From Thioclava sp. JE_KL1 (GTDB taxonomy: Bacteria; Pseudomonadota; Alphaproteobacteria; Rhodobacterales; Rhodobacteraceae), in the NCBI RefSeq assembly GCF_009296265.1, contig NZ_WBJS01000001.1, positions 186,001-250,000 of the forward strand: a stretch of DNA of 64,000 nucleotides, given 5' to 3'. Shown here piece after piece: positions 46,152-55,215 of this stretch (positions within the stretch are counted from its first letter, which is position 1; each line of letters begins with the position of its first letter). The notes under the pieces were generated by a model that was not told where the DNA came from, did not search any database, and was given only the letters and a program-made list of their open reading frames with translations. A program made the position numbers and the translations under genes.

Positions 46152-47480
46152 TCAGCCGCGCGCCGGAACCTTGTGCAGAAGCGGCATCAACTCGCCCATA
46201 TCGGGCCCGTGCGCCATGCCGGTCACGGCCTTGCGCAGCGGCATGAACAGCCCCTTGCCCTTGCGCCCGGTCGCTTCCTTCACCTCCGCGGTCCAGTCCT
46301 TCCACGTGGTGTCGGAATAGGGCGGCGCGGGCAGCATCGTCATGGCCTGCGCGATGAAGTCGCGATCTTCCTCGTCGATCGACGGCTCCGCCCCGTTCAG
46401 ACACAGATCGGCCCAGCCCTTCAGATCGTCGAGCTTGTCGATATTTTGCGAGGCGACCTTCCAGAAGCGCTCGCGCTGATCCTCGGGGATGCCGAGTTCC
46501 GCAATCCGGTCCGCCACGGCCGAGAACGGCAGGTGCTGGTTGCGCGCGCGGGTCAGCGGGATCAGGTCTGCCGGGTCGAATTTCGTCGGCGCCGAGCCGA
46601 AATGGTTCAGCTCGAACCCGTCGGCCAGCTCGTCGATCGACATTTTCAGCTCGATCGGCTGGCTCGAACCCAGACGCGCCATCATCGACAGCAGCGCCTC
46701 GGGGGCGATGCCTTCGGCGCGCAGATCGCGGATCGAGAGCGCGCCAAGGCGCTTCGACAGTTCCTCGCCCTGCGGGCCGGTCAGCAGCGAATGGTGCGCG
46801 AAGCTCGGAACCTTGCCGCCGATCGCCTCGATGATCTGGATCTGCGTCGCGGTATTGGTGACGTGGTCGCCGCCGCGCACGATATGGGTGATGCCCATAT
46901 CCGCGTCGTCGACCGGTGAGGCGAAGGTATAGAGCACCTGCCCCGAGGCCTTGATCAGCACCGGGTCGGACACGGAGGCCGCGTCGATCGACAGATCGCC
47001 GAGGATGCCGTCTTTCCACTCGATCCGCTCAAGCTCGAGCTTGAAGCGCCAGTAACCTTCCTTGCCTTCCGCGCGCATCGCGTCTTTTTCGGCATCCGAC
47101 AGATGCATCGACGCGCGGTCATAAACCGGCGGCTTGCCCATGTTCAGCTGTTTCTTGCGCTTGAGGTCCAGTTCGGTCGGGCTCTCGAAACATTCATAAA
47201 GCTTACCGTCAGCCTTCAGCTGCTCGGCCACTTCGGCATAGCGGTCCAGACGCAGCGACTGACGCTCTTCCCGGTCCCATTCGATGCCGAGCCATTCGAG
47301 ATCCTGCTTCAGCGCGTCGATATATTCCTGCTTCGAACGCTCCTGATCGGTATCGTCGAGGCGCAGGATGAATTGACCGCCGGTCTTGCGGGCGATCAGG
47401 TAGTTCATCAGCGCGGTGCGCAGGTTGCCGACATGGATATAGCCGGTGGGCGACGGGGCGAAACGGGTAACGGTGGTCAT
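46152..47480 (-). CDS. gltX: Glutamate-tRNA ligase
   Basis: This class I aminoacyl-tRNA synthetase charges tRNA-Glu (and possibly tRNA-Gln, for later amidation). The 442-aa protein has the HIGH-like motif PSPTGYIHVGNLR and the KMSKS-like ELSKRLGA, and a RLDDTDQERSKQEY block. It is somewhat shorter than the usual 465-480 aa, and the HIGH motif reads YIHVGN, as in one of two GltX copies often found in this bacterial group. Single gene with its own terminator. Confidence 0.93.
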   Translation of the reverse strand: MTTVTRFAPSPTGYIHVGNLRTALMNYLIARKTGGQFILRLDDTDQERSKQEYIDALKQDLEWLGIEWDREERQSLRLDRYAEVAEQLKADGKLYECFESPTELDLKRKKQLNMGKPPVYDRASMHLSDAEKDAMRAEGKEGYWRFKLELERIEWKDGILGDLSIDAASVSDPVLIKASGQVLYTFASPVDDADMGITHIVRGGDHVTNTATQIQIIEAIGGKVPSFAHHSLLTGPQGEELSKRLGALSIRDLRAEGIAPEALLSMMARLGSSQPIELKMSIDELADGFELNHFGSAPTKFDPADLIPLTRARNQHLPFSAVADRIAELGIPEDQRERFWKVASQNIDKLDDLKGWADLCLNGAEPSIDEEDRDFIAQAMTMLPAPPYSDTTWKDWTAEVKEATGRKGKGLFMPLRKAVTGMAHGPDMGELMPLLHKVPARG

Positions 47481-47577
47481 CTGGGCAAACTCCTGTTGGC
47501 GCCTGCTCTTTCACAAGGCGGCCCGTTTGTCCATATGAGGGGCCATGCGGCGCGTGCAGAGCGGCTTGGAGGGTGCG

Positions 47578-47994
47578 ATGAGCGAGGGTTACGACTGGGC
47601 GGAGGTCACGGCGCCGGGCATCGAGGAAATCGAGGCGCTGGCCGAGGCCGCACGCGCGGCGCTTCCGCCGGAATTCGCCCGCGCCGCGCAAGGTGTCGCG
47701 ATCCGGGTGGAAGACTTTGCCTCCGAGGCGATGCTCGCCGATCTGGGCATCGAGGACCCTTTCGAACTGACCGGGCTTTATGACGGCATCCCGCTGACCG
47801 AGAAATCCGTGATGGACCCCGGCGGCCACACGGATGTGATCTGGCTCTTCCGCCGCCCGATCCTCGACGAGTGGATTTCGCGCGGAAACGAGCCCCTCGG
47901 AACACTCGTCACCCATATTTTCGTGCATGAATTGGCACATCATCTGGGGTGGTCCGACGCGGATATTTCGTCGATCGATCGCTGGTGGGAGTGA
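47578..47994 (+). CDS. Zincin-like metallopeptidase family protein
   Basis: This 138-aa protein carries a metalloprotease motif HELAHHLGWSD (His117, Glu118, His121) in the last quarter and the family segments ALPPEFARAAQGVAIRVEDF and DPFELTGLYDGIPL. It resembles the short zincin-like family formerly called DUF1025. Activity has not been demonstrated for the family as far as I know. The ATG at 47578 follows GGAGGG; longer upstream frames are not needed. It is divergent from gltX. Confidence 0.83.
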   Translation: MSEGYDWAEVTAPGIEEIEALAEAARAALPPEFARAAQGVAIRVEDFASEAMLADLGIEDPFELTGLYDGIPLTEKSVMDPGGHTDVIWLFRRPILDEWISRGNEPLGTLVTHIFVHELAHHLGWSDADISSIDRWWE

Positions 47995-48091
47995 ACCGAA
48001 GCGGCTCACGCAACGTTCACGACTCTGTGGAAGCGGCGCGATGCGCTAGACTTCGACCTGCGAAGACCAACCATCGAGAGGGAGAGACCCG

Positions 48092-49024
48092 ATGACCAGG
48101 ACCTTCATGACCCGCCGTGCAGCACTAAAAACCGCCGCTTTCCTGCCCGCCGCCCCTGCGCTTCTGACCGGGACCGGCGCCGCCGCGCAAAGCTCGAACG
48201 AAGCCCCGCCCGCGATCCCGCGCTATCGCCGGATGCAGATGGGCGATCTGACGATTACCACGCTGCTCGCCGGATCGCGCGAGCTGGAAAACCCGCAGAC
48301 GATCTTCGGCATGAATGCCAGCCCCGAGGACTTCGCGGCCGTCTCGGAAGACGCCTATATCCCCGCCGATAAGTCTCTGAATTTCTTCACGCCGACTCTG
48401 ATCGAGACCGGGTCGGAGAAAATCCTCTTCGACACCGGCCTGTCGCCAGATGGCATCACCTCGGCGCTTGCCGCAGCCGGACATGCGCCCGAGGACATCA
48501 CCCATGTCGTGATCACCCATATGCATGGCGACCATATTGGCGGGCTGATGGGCGATGGCGGAGAGACCTTCGCCAATGCCGCCTATATCACCGGGCAGAA
48601 AGAATTCGACCACTGGTCGAACGCGGGCAACGACACGTTCGAGGCCAAGGTCCGTCCCCTGGCCGAGAAGATTAGCTATCTCGAGGGCGGCGATTCAGTC
48701 GTCTCCGGCATCTCGGCGGTCGAGGCGTTCGGACATACGCCGGGCCATATGGCCTTCATGGTGGAGTCGGGCGGCAAGGGGCTGATGCTCGCCGCCGATA
48801 CGTCGAACCACTATGTCTGGTCGCTTCAGCGGCCCGATTGGGAAGTGAAATACGACATGGACAAGGAGATGGCGGCGAAGACCCGCAAGGAGCTTCTGGG
48901 CCGTGTCGCCGCCGACAAGCTGGCCTTCATCGGCTATCACATGCCCTTCCCCGGCGTCGGCCATCTCGAGGCGCTGGACACCGGCTTCCACTTCCATCCG
49001 ATTACCTATCAGCTCAACGTCTGA
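48092..49024 (+). CDS. Tat-exported metallo-beta-lactamase-fold hydrolase
   Basis: This 310-aa periplasmic protein has a twin-arginine signal (MTRRAALKTAAFLPAAPALLTG) and an MBL fold with the zinc motif THMHGDHIGG, followed by further ligand regions EAFGHTPGHM and AADTSNHYV. It resembles quorum-quenching lactonase-like and related MBL hydrolases in the layout IETGSEKILFDTGLSPDG; the substrate is unknown. Tat export suggests that the metal is loaded in the cytoplasm. AGAGGGAGAG precedes the ATG. Confidence 0.87.
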   Translation: MTRTFMTRRAALKTAAFLPAAPALLTGTGAAAQSSNEAPPAIPRYRRMQMGDLTITTLLAGSRELENPQTIFGMNASPEDFAAVSEDAYIPADKSLNFFTPTLIETGSEKILFDTGLSPDGITSALAAAGHAPEDITHVVITHMHGDHIGGLMGDGGETFANAAYITGQKEFDHWSNAGNDTFEAKVRPLAEKISYLEGGDSVVSGISAVEAFGHTPGHMAFMVESGGKGLMLAADTSNHYVWSLQRPDWEVKYDMDKEMAAKTRKELLGRVAADKLAFIGYHMPFPGVGHLEALDTGFHFHPITYQLNV

Positions 49025-49065
49025 TCCGTGATGCGTGCGGGTCCAACTCGCACGGAGAGTTTCAG

Positions 49066-49095
49066 GCGCGCGCCCGACCGGCGCGCGCTTTTCTT
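49066..49095 (+). terminator. Rho-independent terminator after the MBL gene
   Basis: Nine-bp stem GCGCGCGCC / GGCGCGCGC with a five-base loop and TTTTCTT downstream. Confidence 0.85.
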
Positions 49096-49156
49096 ATGTC
49101 ACCCCGCTGAGAGAGGGGCATGCCTCTAAGAACCACGACTGGCTGCGCCCCACCCG

Positions 49157-50155
49157 TCAGGCGGCGGCATCGCCCTCATGCAACTCCATGCGCACAAGGG
49201 TCTGGTTGAGCAGGATATAGGCGATCTCGCCGAACGTGACGGGGCCGGTGAAGCCGCCGGTGCGCTGTCCTTCCAACTCGCCGTAGAGATAGTTCAGGAT
49301 ACAGTTGCACGAATATTCGTTGGCACCTTTGCCCCCCGCGCCTTCAGCGAAGGCCTGCGCGTAGGAGCCCAGCGCCTGCGCCAGACGGTACTCGACCCCT
49401 TCGACGACGGGGGCGTAGAATTTCACCTTGCCTGCCTCGGCATCGACCTCCTGGATCGAGACATTGACGAGCGTGCCTGCGTAATTTGCAACCAGAGGCA
49501 GGCGTGTGTCGAGCTCATGCTCGGCGATGTAGCGGGCGAGATTGACCTCTTGCCCGTCGACCGTAACAGTCTCTGCCTCAAAGCCGCCTTTGGGGAAGGT
49601 AAAACGTACCGCCTCGGCCTCGCCTTGGGCGAAGATATTGAGAATGTCGAGATCGGCCGCGACGCCGTCGGGCAGCTCGACATGCAGCAGCACCGCCCCC
49701 TCGTCATACGCCGCGCCCGTCGCGCCGTCGAACACCTTCGGCGCGCGTTTGCCCAGCTCGTCGAGATGCACCCCGGTGATCCAGCCCGCCAGCGGCTGAT
49801 CGAAGAGGCCGGGATAGCCCTGCCCCTCCACCGCGAAGTCGGAATGCGCCACCGAGAAGGCGGGGATCATGATCATGGTGAAGCCATTTTCGGCGTAGCC
49901 TTCGGAAATCTTCGGCAGATCGCCCACGTCGACCCAACGCGGCACCGCGCCCGTCGCCCGCTGGAACCGGGTGCAGAACAGCTTGTCACGCACCACCGCC
50001 CCGCCCTCTTCGGTGACGAAGTAAACGGTGGTGCCGCCGATCCATTTCCCGCGCGGGAGCTGCGCCAGAAGCGCCTCGTCCCCCGCCACGACCATGACGT
50101 CACCCGCCTCGATCCGCGCGGCGGCCTCGGCCACGCTCAACATCTCATTTTTCAT
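49157..50155 (-). CDS. DUF6976-like conserved protein
   Basis: This 332-aa cytoplasmic protein resembles the DUF6976 family in its N-terminus (MLSVAEAAARIEAGDVMVVAGDEALLAQLPRGKWIGGTTVYFV). It has a conserved aromatic/acidic middle (TMIMIPAFSVAHSDFA) and a Cys pair in ANEYSCNCILNYLYGELEG near the C-terminus. There is no signal peptide and no catalytic motif I recognise. Function unknown. The start at 50153-50155 has a GAGAGGGGAT motif upstream. The small gene at 50175-50384 lies 19 bases before it on the same strand. Confidence 0.72.
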   Translation of the reverse strand: MKNEMLSVAEAAARIEAGDVMVVAGDEALLAQLPRGKWIGGTTVYFVTEEGGAVVRDKLFCTRFQRATGAVPRWVDVGDLPKISEGYAENGFTMIMIPAFSVAHSDFAVEGQGYPGLFDQPLAGWITGVHLDELGKRAPKVFDGATGAAYDEGAVLLHVELPDGVAADLDILNIFAQGEAEAVRFTFPKGGFEAETVTVDGQEVNLARYIAEHELDTRLPLVANYAGTLVNVSIQEVDAEAGKVKFYAPVVEGVEYRLAQALGSYAQAFAEGAGGKGANEYSCNCILNYLYGELEGQRTGGFTGPVTFGEIAYILLNQTLVRMELHEGDAAA

Positions 50156-50174
50156 CCCGGATCCCCTCTCGAGC

Positions 50175-50384
50175 CTAGAACGCCGCGACATCGCCGGCGG
50201 CAAAAGCATTTTTCGTCACGAACTCACGCAGCTCCGCGATCTTGTCGCCAAGCGAGGCCGGGCGCGCGGCCACCTCGCGACGCAAGCGCGCAATCAAGAT
50301 CTTCGTTGCCAGCGACGCCGCACTCAAATCGCTCTGACTCGTCAAAACCCGCTTCCATCGCGGATCATCGGCACCCGGGACCAT
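50175..50384 (-). CDS. Small conserved protein of unknown function
   Basis: I do not recognise this 69-aa protein. It is basic in the first half (WKRVLTSQSDLSAASLATKILIARLRREVAARP) and helical throughout. The ATG at 50382-50384 follows AAAGGAG, and the stop lies 19 bases before the DUF6976-like gene, so the two are likely an operon and may act together. Confidence 0.6.
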   Translation of the reverse strand: MVPGADDPRWKRVLTSQSDLSAASLATKILIARLRREVAARPASLGDKIAELREFVTKNAFAAGDVAAF

Positions 50385-50500
50385 CCTCACACTCCTTTGA
50401 AACAGCACGGGAGCGGTCATAGCGCACCATCCCTTAACACTGCGTTGACAGGCGCGCGCCCCGCGCCGCAAAGTCGGGCTCTGGGCCAAAAGGAGACGCG

Positions 50501-51448
50501 ATGACCTCGATCCTCACGATCACGCTCAACCCGACGGTCGATCTGTCGATCGAGACCCCCGAGGTCGCCCCCGAGCGCAAGCTGCGCTGCACGCGGCCGC
50601 TCACCGATCCGGGCGGCGGCGGCCTGAATGTCAGCCGCGCGATCGCCGCTCTGGGGGGCAATTCGACGGCTTTCGTGGCCCTTGGCGGGACCACTGGCGA
50701 CCGGGTGATGCGGCTTCTGGCCGAGGCCGGGATCGCCGTCTTCCCCTTCCCCGCGCCGGGCGAGACGCGGATGAGCCTGACCGCCACGGATCAAAGCACG
50801 GGCGCGCAATATCGCTTCGTGATGCCGGGACCGGACTGGGGCGCGCGCGATGTCGCCAAAGCGCTCAGCCGGATCGCGCGGGCCGCGCCCGAAGGCGGGA
50901 TCGTGGTTCTGTCGGGCTCGCAACCGCCCGGTGTGCCCGAAGATTTCCCCGCGCGTCTGGCGACGAAGATGGCGCGGACCAAGGCGCGGCTTTTCCTCGA
51001 CACGTCCGGCGAGGCCCTGCACCAGCTGATGGAACGCAAGGCGCAACCTGCCGACGTGCTGCGGATGGACGAGCTGGAGGCCGAGGGGCTGGCGGGTCGC
51101 AAACTGCCCGAACGCCGGGATAGCGCCGATTTCGCCCAAGGCCTCGTGCAGCGCGGGCTGGCCCATGCGGTGATCGTCGCGCGCGGCGCGGACGGCAATG
51201 TGTTGGCCACCAAGGACGCGCGCTGGTTCGCCGTGGCGCCGAAGGTCGACGTGGTGTCGAAAGTGGGCGCGGGCGACAGTTTCGTGGGGGCCTTCACGCT
51301 GGCGCTTTCCCGCGGCAAGAACTTCCGCGAGGCGTTACAGCACGGCGCCGCGGGCGCAGCGGCCGCCGTGACCACCCCTGCGACCGATCTGTGTTCCGCC
51401 GCGATGGTGCGCCGCCTCCTGCCGCATTGCCCGGTCGAACCGGTCTGA
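50501..51448 (+). CDS. PfkB-family hexose-phosphate kinase (1-phosphofructokinase-like)
   Basis: This 315-aa sugar kinase of the PfkB/ribokinase family has the [14 protein letters not shown] start of 1-phosphofructokinase/tagatose-6-phosphate kinase types, [18 protein letters not shown] and the ATP/anion-hole motif [18 protein letters not shown]. It is probably a 1- or 6-phosphofructokinase; the exact substrate cannot be decided. AGGAGA precedes the ATG. It is followed by hisF with its own ribosome binding site. Confidence 0.85.
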   Translation: MTSILTITLNPTVDLSIETPEVAPERKLRCTRPLTDPGGGGLNVSRAIAALGGNSTAFVALGGTTGDRVMRLLAEAGIAVFPFPAPGETRMSLTATDQSTGAQYRFVMPGPDWGARDVAKALSRIARAAPEGGIVVLSGSQPPGVPEDFPARLATKMARTKARLFLDTSGEALHQLMERKAQPADVLRMDELEAEGLAGRKLPERRDSADFAQGLVQRGLAHAVIVARGADGNVLATKDARWFAVAPKVDVVSKVGAGDSFVGAFTLALSRGKNFREALQHGAAGAAAAVTTPATDLCSAAMVRRLLPHCPVEPV

Positions 51449-51510
51449 GCACTCTGCCCCTTTGCCTCGCGGCACCTGCGCGTTATGAAAGCGCCAAAGG
51501 AGCGCCGCCC

Positions 51511-52272
51511 ATGCTGAAGACCCGCATCATTCCCTGTCTCGACGTCGCCGATGGCCGCGTCGTGAAAGGCGTCAATTTCGTGAACCTGATCGACGCGGGC
51601 GACCCGGTCGAGGCCGCCAAGGCCTATGACGCGGCGGGCGCCGACGAGCTGTGTTTCCTCGACATCCACGCGACGCATGAGAACCGCGGCACGATGTTCG
51701 ATTTGGTGACCCGCACCGCCGAGCAATGTTTCATGCCGCTCACCGTGGGCGGTGGTGTGCGCACCCATGAGGACGTGCGCGCGCTTCTGCTGGCGGGGGC
51801 CGACAAGGTCTCGTTCAACTCCGCCGCCGTGGCCGATCCGAACGTGATCACCGAAGCCGCCGACCGCTTCGGCTCGCAATGCATCGTCTGCGCGATCGAC
51901 GCCAAGACGGTGGAGCCGGGCCGCTGGGAAATCTTCACCCATGGGGGCCGAAAATCCACCGGGATCGACGCGGTGGAATTCGCGCGCACCGTGACTGCAA
52001 AGGGCGCTGGGGAAATCCTGCTGACCTCGATGGATCGCGACGGCACGCGCGCGGGCTTCAATCTGGAGCTGACGAAGGCGATCTCGGACGCGGTGGACGT
52101 GCCGGTGATCGCTTCCGGCGGCGTCGGCAATCTCGATCATCTGGTGGAAGGCGTGACCAAGGGCGGGGCCTCGGCCGTGCTCGCCGCCTCGATCTTCCAC
52201 TTCGGCGAATACACGATCCGCGAGGCCAAAGAATACATGGCCGCCGCGGGCATTCCGATGAGGCTGCAATGA
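51511..52272 (+). CDS. hisF: Imidazole glycerol phosphate synthase cyclase subunit
   Basis: HisF makes imidazole glycerol phosphate and AICAR with ammonia from HisH. The 253-aa barrel begins [20 protein letters not shown] (catalytic Asp11) and has the second catalytic Asp in VCAIDAK. AAAGGAG precedes the ATG. Its stop overlaps the hisE start (ATGA). The 3' third is overlapped on the other strand by the run-through frame of the element's recombinase. Confidence 0.96.
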   Translation: MLKTRIIPCLDVADGRVVKGVNFVNLIDAGDPVEAAKAYDAAGADELCFLDIHATHENRGTMFDLVTRTAEQCFMPLTVGGGVRTHEDVRALLLAGADKVSFNSAAVADPNVITEAADRFGSQCIVCAIDAKTVEPGRWEIFTHGGRKSTGIDAVEFARTVTAKGAGEILLTSMDRDGTRAGFNLELTKAISDAVDVPVIASGGVGNLDHLVEGVTKGGASAVLAASIFHFGEYTIREAKEYMAAAGIPMRLQ

Positions 52273-54308
52273 GCATTCTTGACCAACTCGCCGCGACCAT
52301 CGAGAGCCGCAAGGGCGCGGATCCCGACACGTCGTGGACCGCGAAGCTGCTCGCCAAGGGCCCGGAAAAATGCGCCGAGAAATTCGGTGAGGAAGCGGTG
52401 GAAGCGATCATCGCCGCAGCGAAGGACGACCGCGAGAACCTGACCTATGAGGCGGCGGATGTGCTCTATCACCTCTTGGTGATGCTGGCGGCGCGCGACG
52501 TGAAGTTGGCCGATGTGCTGGCCGAACTGGAGCGCCGCGAAGGGACGTCCGGCATCGCCGAGAAAGCCGCGCGCAGCTGAGGGGCGCTGCCCCTCTGCCT
52601 TGCGGCATTCACCCCGGGATATTTTCCAAGAGCGAAGGGGCGGCCCGTGCCTGCCTTCGCTCTTGCCGAAATATCCCGGGGGTGAGGGCTTCGCCCGAGG
52701 GGGCAGCGCCCCCAGTTTGACCGTTATTTGCCGTCTCTTGCGAAATACGTCGGCGAGTACCTTCGGCTGGTCTGCCGCGGAAAGCAAATCGCCGAGATCT
52801 ATCGAGATCTCGGCGTTCATACGACTTTCGTCATTTGGGTCGGGTAGCAGCGTCACCCTCCCTATCAGCGCTGATAAGTGCTCGTTTGCGAGATGCACCC
52901 AAGCCGGGTCGTTCAGCACCTCTTCGAGCCTCTCCAGCACCTGCTCAAGGGCTCGAGGCGCGCTTTCGACGAGAGGTGCCGTCGGCTTTCCGGTGCTGAG
53001 GCGAGAGATTTCTTCGGTCAATTTCACCTGCTGCGCCTCGAGTTCGTTCATACGCGCCTTTAGTTGGGCAAACGGCGCTCCTTCCTCCAACGATCGCACG
53101 AGCGTGCGCAGGCCCTTCTCTGTTCGCGCCAGTGCAGCACGTTTAGCGGTTAGCTCCGCATCAGGCGGGTTTTTGCGAAGCTCCTGAATCTCTTGCTTCA
53201 ATGCGGCGTCGAACGCCTTGGAAAGGCTTTCCGAAGCGAGCGGTGCCCGGAGCGCCGCGAAGACGCGCGCTTCGATCTCTTCGCGCTTGATGTACGATCG
53301 GTTCCGGCAGGCTCCCTTGATGTTCTCAGCGCAGCCGTACGCATCTTTCGACCGCATGACGAAACTCCGCCCACAGCAGCCGCATTTGAGAAGCCCACTC
53401 AGGAGGTATTTCTTCCGTCGCGCCCCCTCGGGGTTGTCGCGAGTGGTGACTTTGCGTCGGGTCTTCGTGGCGCGCGCCTGTACCGTTTCCCAGAGCTCGT
53501 CGGAAACGATCCTCAGTGCCGGGATCTCGATTTCTTCAACCCGATCGGGCGTCGCTTCGATGATGCTCGCTTCTGTCTCGGGATGGACCCGCTTCGTCGT
53601 ACGAAACATCAGCACGCGCCCGGTGTAGATCGGGTTGTGCAGAATACCTTCTTGGCGCTCGATGTTGCCTCGGATTGTTCTTGATTCCCACGTCCCGCCA
53701 CGCGGTGCGGGGATCCCCTCGCTATTCAGCCTCCGCGCGATCGCGAGGGCGGACTGCCCGTCGGCGAACGCCTGAAAAATCCGACGCACTATCGCAGCCT
53801 GCTCGGGATCGACCTCTCGGTTGTGATCGCCAGAACCCTCGGATTTGCGGTAGCCGTAAGGGCGCATATGGAACGTCCCACGTTTCAGCGCCGCTTGCAT
53901 GCCACGTTTAGTATGGATGCTCACGTTGTTCGAATATTCGCGCGCACCCCAAGCTGTGAGCATGACCGACATGAAATTCTGAGATCCTTCTGCAAGCGAG
54001 TGCAGTTCAACATTCGCGAAGCTCATCAGATCGAAGACTTGAAGCGCGTGGGTCACGTTACGTGTAAGACGGTCGATTGCTTCGACGACGACGACATCGA
54101 CTGCTCCCCGTCGGATCGCCTCGCGCAGTTCCAGAAGACCGGGGCGTTGGCCGAGGCGCCCGGATATTTCCGAGTCCGAAAAGCGCTGTGTCACGGTCCA
54201 GCCCTGTGTCTGCACAAACCGCTCCGCCATGTCGAACTGATCGTCGATCGAGGTCGGTTTTTGAAGTTTCGAGCTGTAGCGTGCATAGACTGCGACCCGT
54301 TTAGTCAT
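52137..54308 (-). CDS. Large serine recombinase (frame runs past the element end into antisense hisE/hisF)
   Basis: The first roughly 530 residues are a large serine recombinase: a resolvase domain with catalytic Ser12 in [10 protein letters not shown] and DRLTRN, a Recombinase domain (YGYRKSEG through IYTGRVLM), a zinc ribbon CGCCGRSF followed by [15 protein letters not shown], and a coiled-coil ([22 protein letters not shown]). Such enzymes integrate and excise mobile elements. From ITVKL at about 52714 the frame leaves the element, crosses the palindromic repeat, then the antisense strand of hisE and 135 bases of hisF, ending at TGA 52137. These roughly 190 residues are not recombinase sequence. 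AGGAG precedes the ATG at 54306-54308; the gene follows a 63-aa gene with six bases between. Confidence 0.9.
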   Translation of the reverse strand: MTKRVAVYARYSSKLQKPTSIDDQFDMAERFVQTQGWTVTQRFSDSEISGRLGQRPGLLELREAIRRGAVDVVVVEAIDRLTRNVTHALQVFDLMSFANVELHSLAEGSQNFMSVMLTAWGAREYSNNVSIHTKRGMQAALKRGTFHMRPYGYRKSEGSGDHNREVDPEQAAIVRRIFQAFADGQSALAIARRLNSEGIPAPRGGTWESRTIRGNIERQEGILHNPIYTGRVLMFRTTKRVHPETEASIIEATPDRVEEIEIPALRIVSDELWETVQARATKTRRKVTTRDNPEGARRKKYLLSGLLKCGCCGRSFVMRSKDAYGCAENIKGACRNRSYIKREEIEARVFAALRAPLASESLSKAFDAALKQEIQELRKNPPDAELTAKRAALARTEKGLRTLVRSLEEGAPFAQLKARMNELEAQQVKLTEEISRLSTGKPTAPLVESAPRALEQVLERLEEVLNDPAWVHLANEHLSALIGRVTLLPDPNDESRMNAEISIDLGDLLSAADQPKVLADVFRKRRQITVKLGALPPRAKPSPPGYFGKSEGRHGPPLRSWKISRGECRKAEGQRPSAARGFLGDAGRPFAALQFGQHIGQLHVARRQHHQEVIEHIRRLIGQVLAVVLRCGDDRFHRFLTEFLGAFFRALGEQLRGPRRVGIRALAALDGRGELVKNAHCSLIGMPAAAMYSLASRIVYSPKWKIEAASTAEAPPLVTPSTR
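52269..52580 (+). CDS. hisE: Phosphoribosyl-ATP pyrophosphatase
   Basis: HisE catalyses the second step of histidine synthesis. The 103-aa all-alpha protein has the MazG-like metal-binding motifs [14 protein letters not shown] and [14 protein letters not shown]. It is translationally coupled to hisF through ATGA. Immediately behind the stop lies palindromic repeat copy 4 and then the mobile element. Confidence 0.96.
   Translation: MSILDQLAATIESRKGADPDTSWTAKLLAKGPEKCAEKFGEEAVEAIIAAAKDDRENLTYEAADVLYHLLVMLAARDVKLADVLAELERREGTSGIAEKAARS
52581..52713. repeat. Palindromic intergenic repeat, copy 4, at the element's left junction
   Basis: Outer hairpins GGGGCGCTGCCCC and GGGGGCAGCGCCCCC (52699-52713) enclose CCCGGGATATTTTCC and the inverse GAAATATCCCGGG; the centre pairs CCAAGAGCGAAGG with CCTTCGCTCTTG almost perfectly. 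The right arm forms the boundary with the recombinase-coding DNA. Confidence 0.88.
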
Positions 54309-54314
54309 CGTCGT

Positions 54315-54506
54315 TTACTCCTGAATTTGGCCCGGACCCGGAGCTGCATTCTCATTTGCCGCGTGCAGACGATGCGCTTCGACGCGTGCGAGGAAGCGGA
54401 CGAATTGCTCCGCCGATACGATCTGGGAGAAGTCATGGGATGCCGGGGTGTCGCCGTTGTCGTTCGCGGCGGGACGGCTGGTGAAATCGCGGGGGTGAAA
54501 GGACAT
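54315..54506 (-). CDS. Small element-encoded protein upstream of recombinase
   Basis: This 63-aa protein (MSFHPRDFTSRPAANDNGD and a C-terminal AANENAAPGP) has no known domain. It is translated just before the recombinase, with six bases between, and GGAGCC lies upstream of its ATG, so the two are probably co-expressed. Similar short genes accompany recombinases and may modulate directionality, but this is speculation. Confidence 0.65.
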   Translation of the reverse strand: MSFHPRDFTSRPAANDNGDTPASHDFSQIVSAEQFVRFLARVEAHRLHAANENAAPGPGQIQE

Positions 54507-54614
54507 TTTTGGCTCCAGAAAATTTATTCTGGATTCAATATTCGTTCGACCAGTTGGAGCGACTCCATCAAAGTCGAAGAAAATTGTGAGTCCCTTGTTT
54601 TTATTAGGCTTTCA

Positions 54615-54630
54615 GATTTCATATGAAATC
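54615..54630. promoter_or_regulatory. Perfect 16-bp palindrome in AT-rich intergenic region
   Basis: GATTTCATATGAAATC lies in an AT-rich stretch about 110 bases upstream of the 63-aa/recombinase operon. It looks like an operator for a dimeric regulator; no regulator with an obvious link is encoded nearby. The surrounding 54507-54784 region contains no convincing gene, apart from an inverted repeat TATGGCG/CGCCATA at 54724-54756. Confidence 0.45.
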
Positions 54631-54784
54631 ATCTTCCAGCCTCCGCTTCAAATTAGCTGGTATTGAGGGAAAGTCGGGCGCGCCGGTTCCGTTTGGTTTG
54701 TGGAGCAAGTGCGGAAAGGTTTCTATGGCGCGCCCGGGCGGGTTCACACCGCCATATCTGACGCAATTTCGCGTCGTATCTCGG

Positions 54785-55120
54785 TCATGCGGCTCGCAGG
54801 ATGCCGGGCTCGCAATCGTTGGCAAGGCCCCCTGCAATGCAGTACGAGCCGTTAATAGCATCTCGGATCTGACGGATAGCTGTGTCGATATTCCGCTCGA
54901 GTTCTTCGTCAGGTTCAACTCGTGCCAAGTGCCGCAAGAGGCTTGCACCGCAATCACGAAAATCCTCGCCGAGTACCTCGCCGCGTGTCACGATTTCCTG
55001 GAAAAAATTGCGATCTTCCTCGGTGCCGAACAAGCACACGGGAGGCAAGACGTCGAGCGCCTCGAGAGCTGCGCGCGCCGTCGAGATCACGTCGTCAATC
55101 GGGTTCATTTGATGAAACAT
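54785..55120 (-). CDS. Element-encoded protein of unknown function
   Basis: I do not recognise this 111-aa protein. It is acidic and helical (MFHQMNPIDDVISTARAALEALDVLP, then LARVEPDEELERNIDTAIRQIRDAIN) with three Cys. GAGAGGATG lies upstream of the ATG at 55118-55120. It lies in a same-strand series with the DUF6634-like and PemK-like genes. A longer frame through 55381 is not supported. Confidence 0.55.
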   Translation of the reverse strand: MFHQMNPIDDVISTARAALEALDVLPPVCLFGTEEDRNFFQEIVTRGEVLGEDFRDCGASLLRHLARVEPDEELERNIDTAIRQIRDAINGSYCIAGGLANDCEPGILRAA

Positions 55121-55215
55121 CTGGCATCCTCTCGAAGCTGAACGGTGGGCGCTGCGGCCCTCACTTGCAGGGCCGCAGCGATCGTAGTTCAGCCGCCCAT
55201 CGGGCGATCCTGGAG

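Noticed and set aside
52137-52713. C-terminal roughly 190 residues of the recombinase frame as a real protein domain
   Set aside because: This part is the palindromic repeat plus the antisense of hisE and hisF. Those genes are conserved and explain the base pattern; the residues match no recombinase domain.
54623-55141. 172-codon plus-strand frame in the element
   Set aside because: Most of it is opposite the better supported 111-aa gene (ribosome binding site, balanced composition). The plus frame starts inside a palindrome and has no ribosome binding site.
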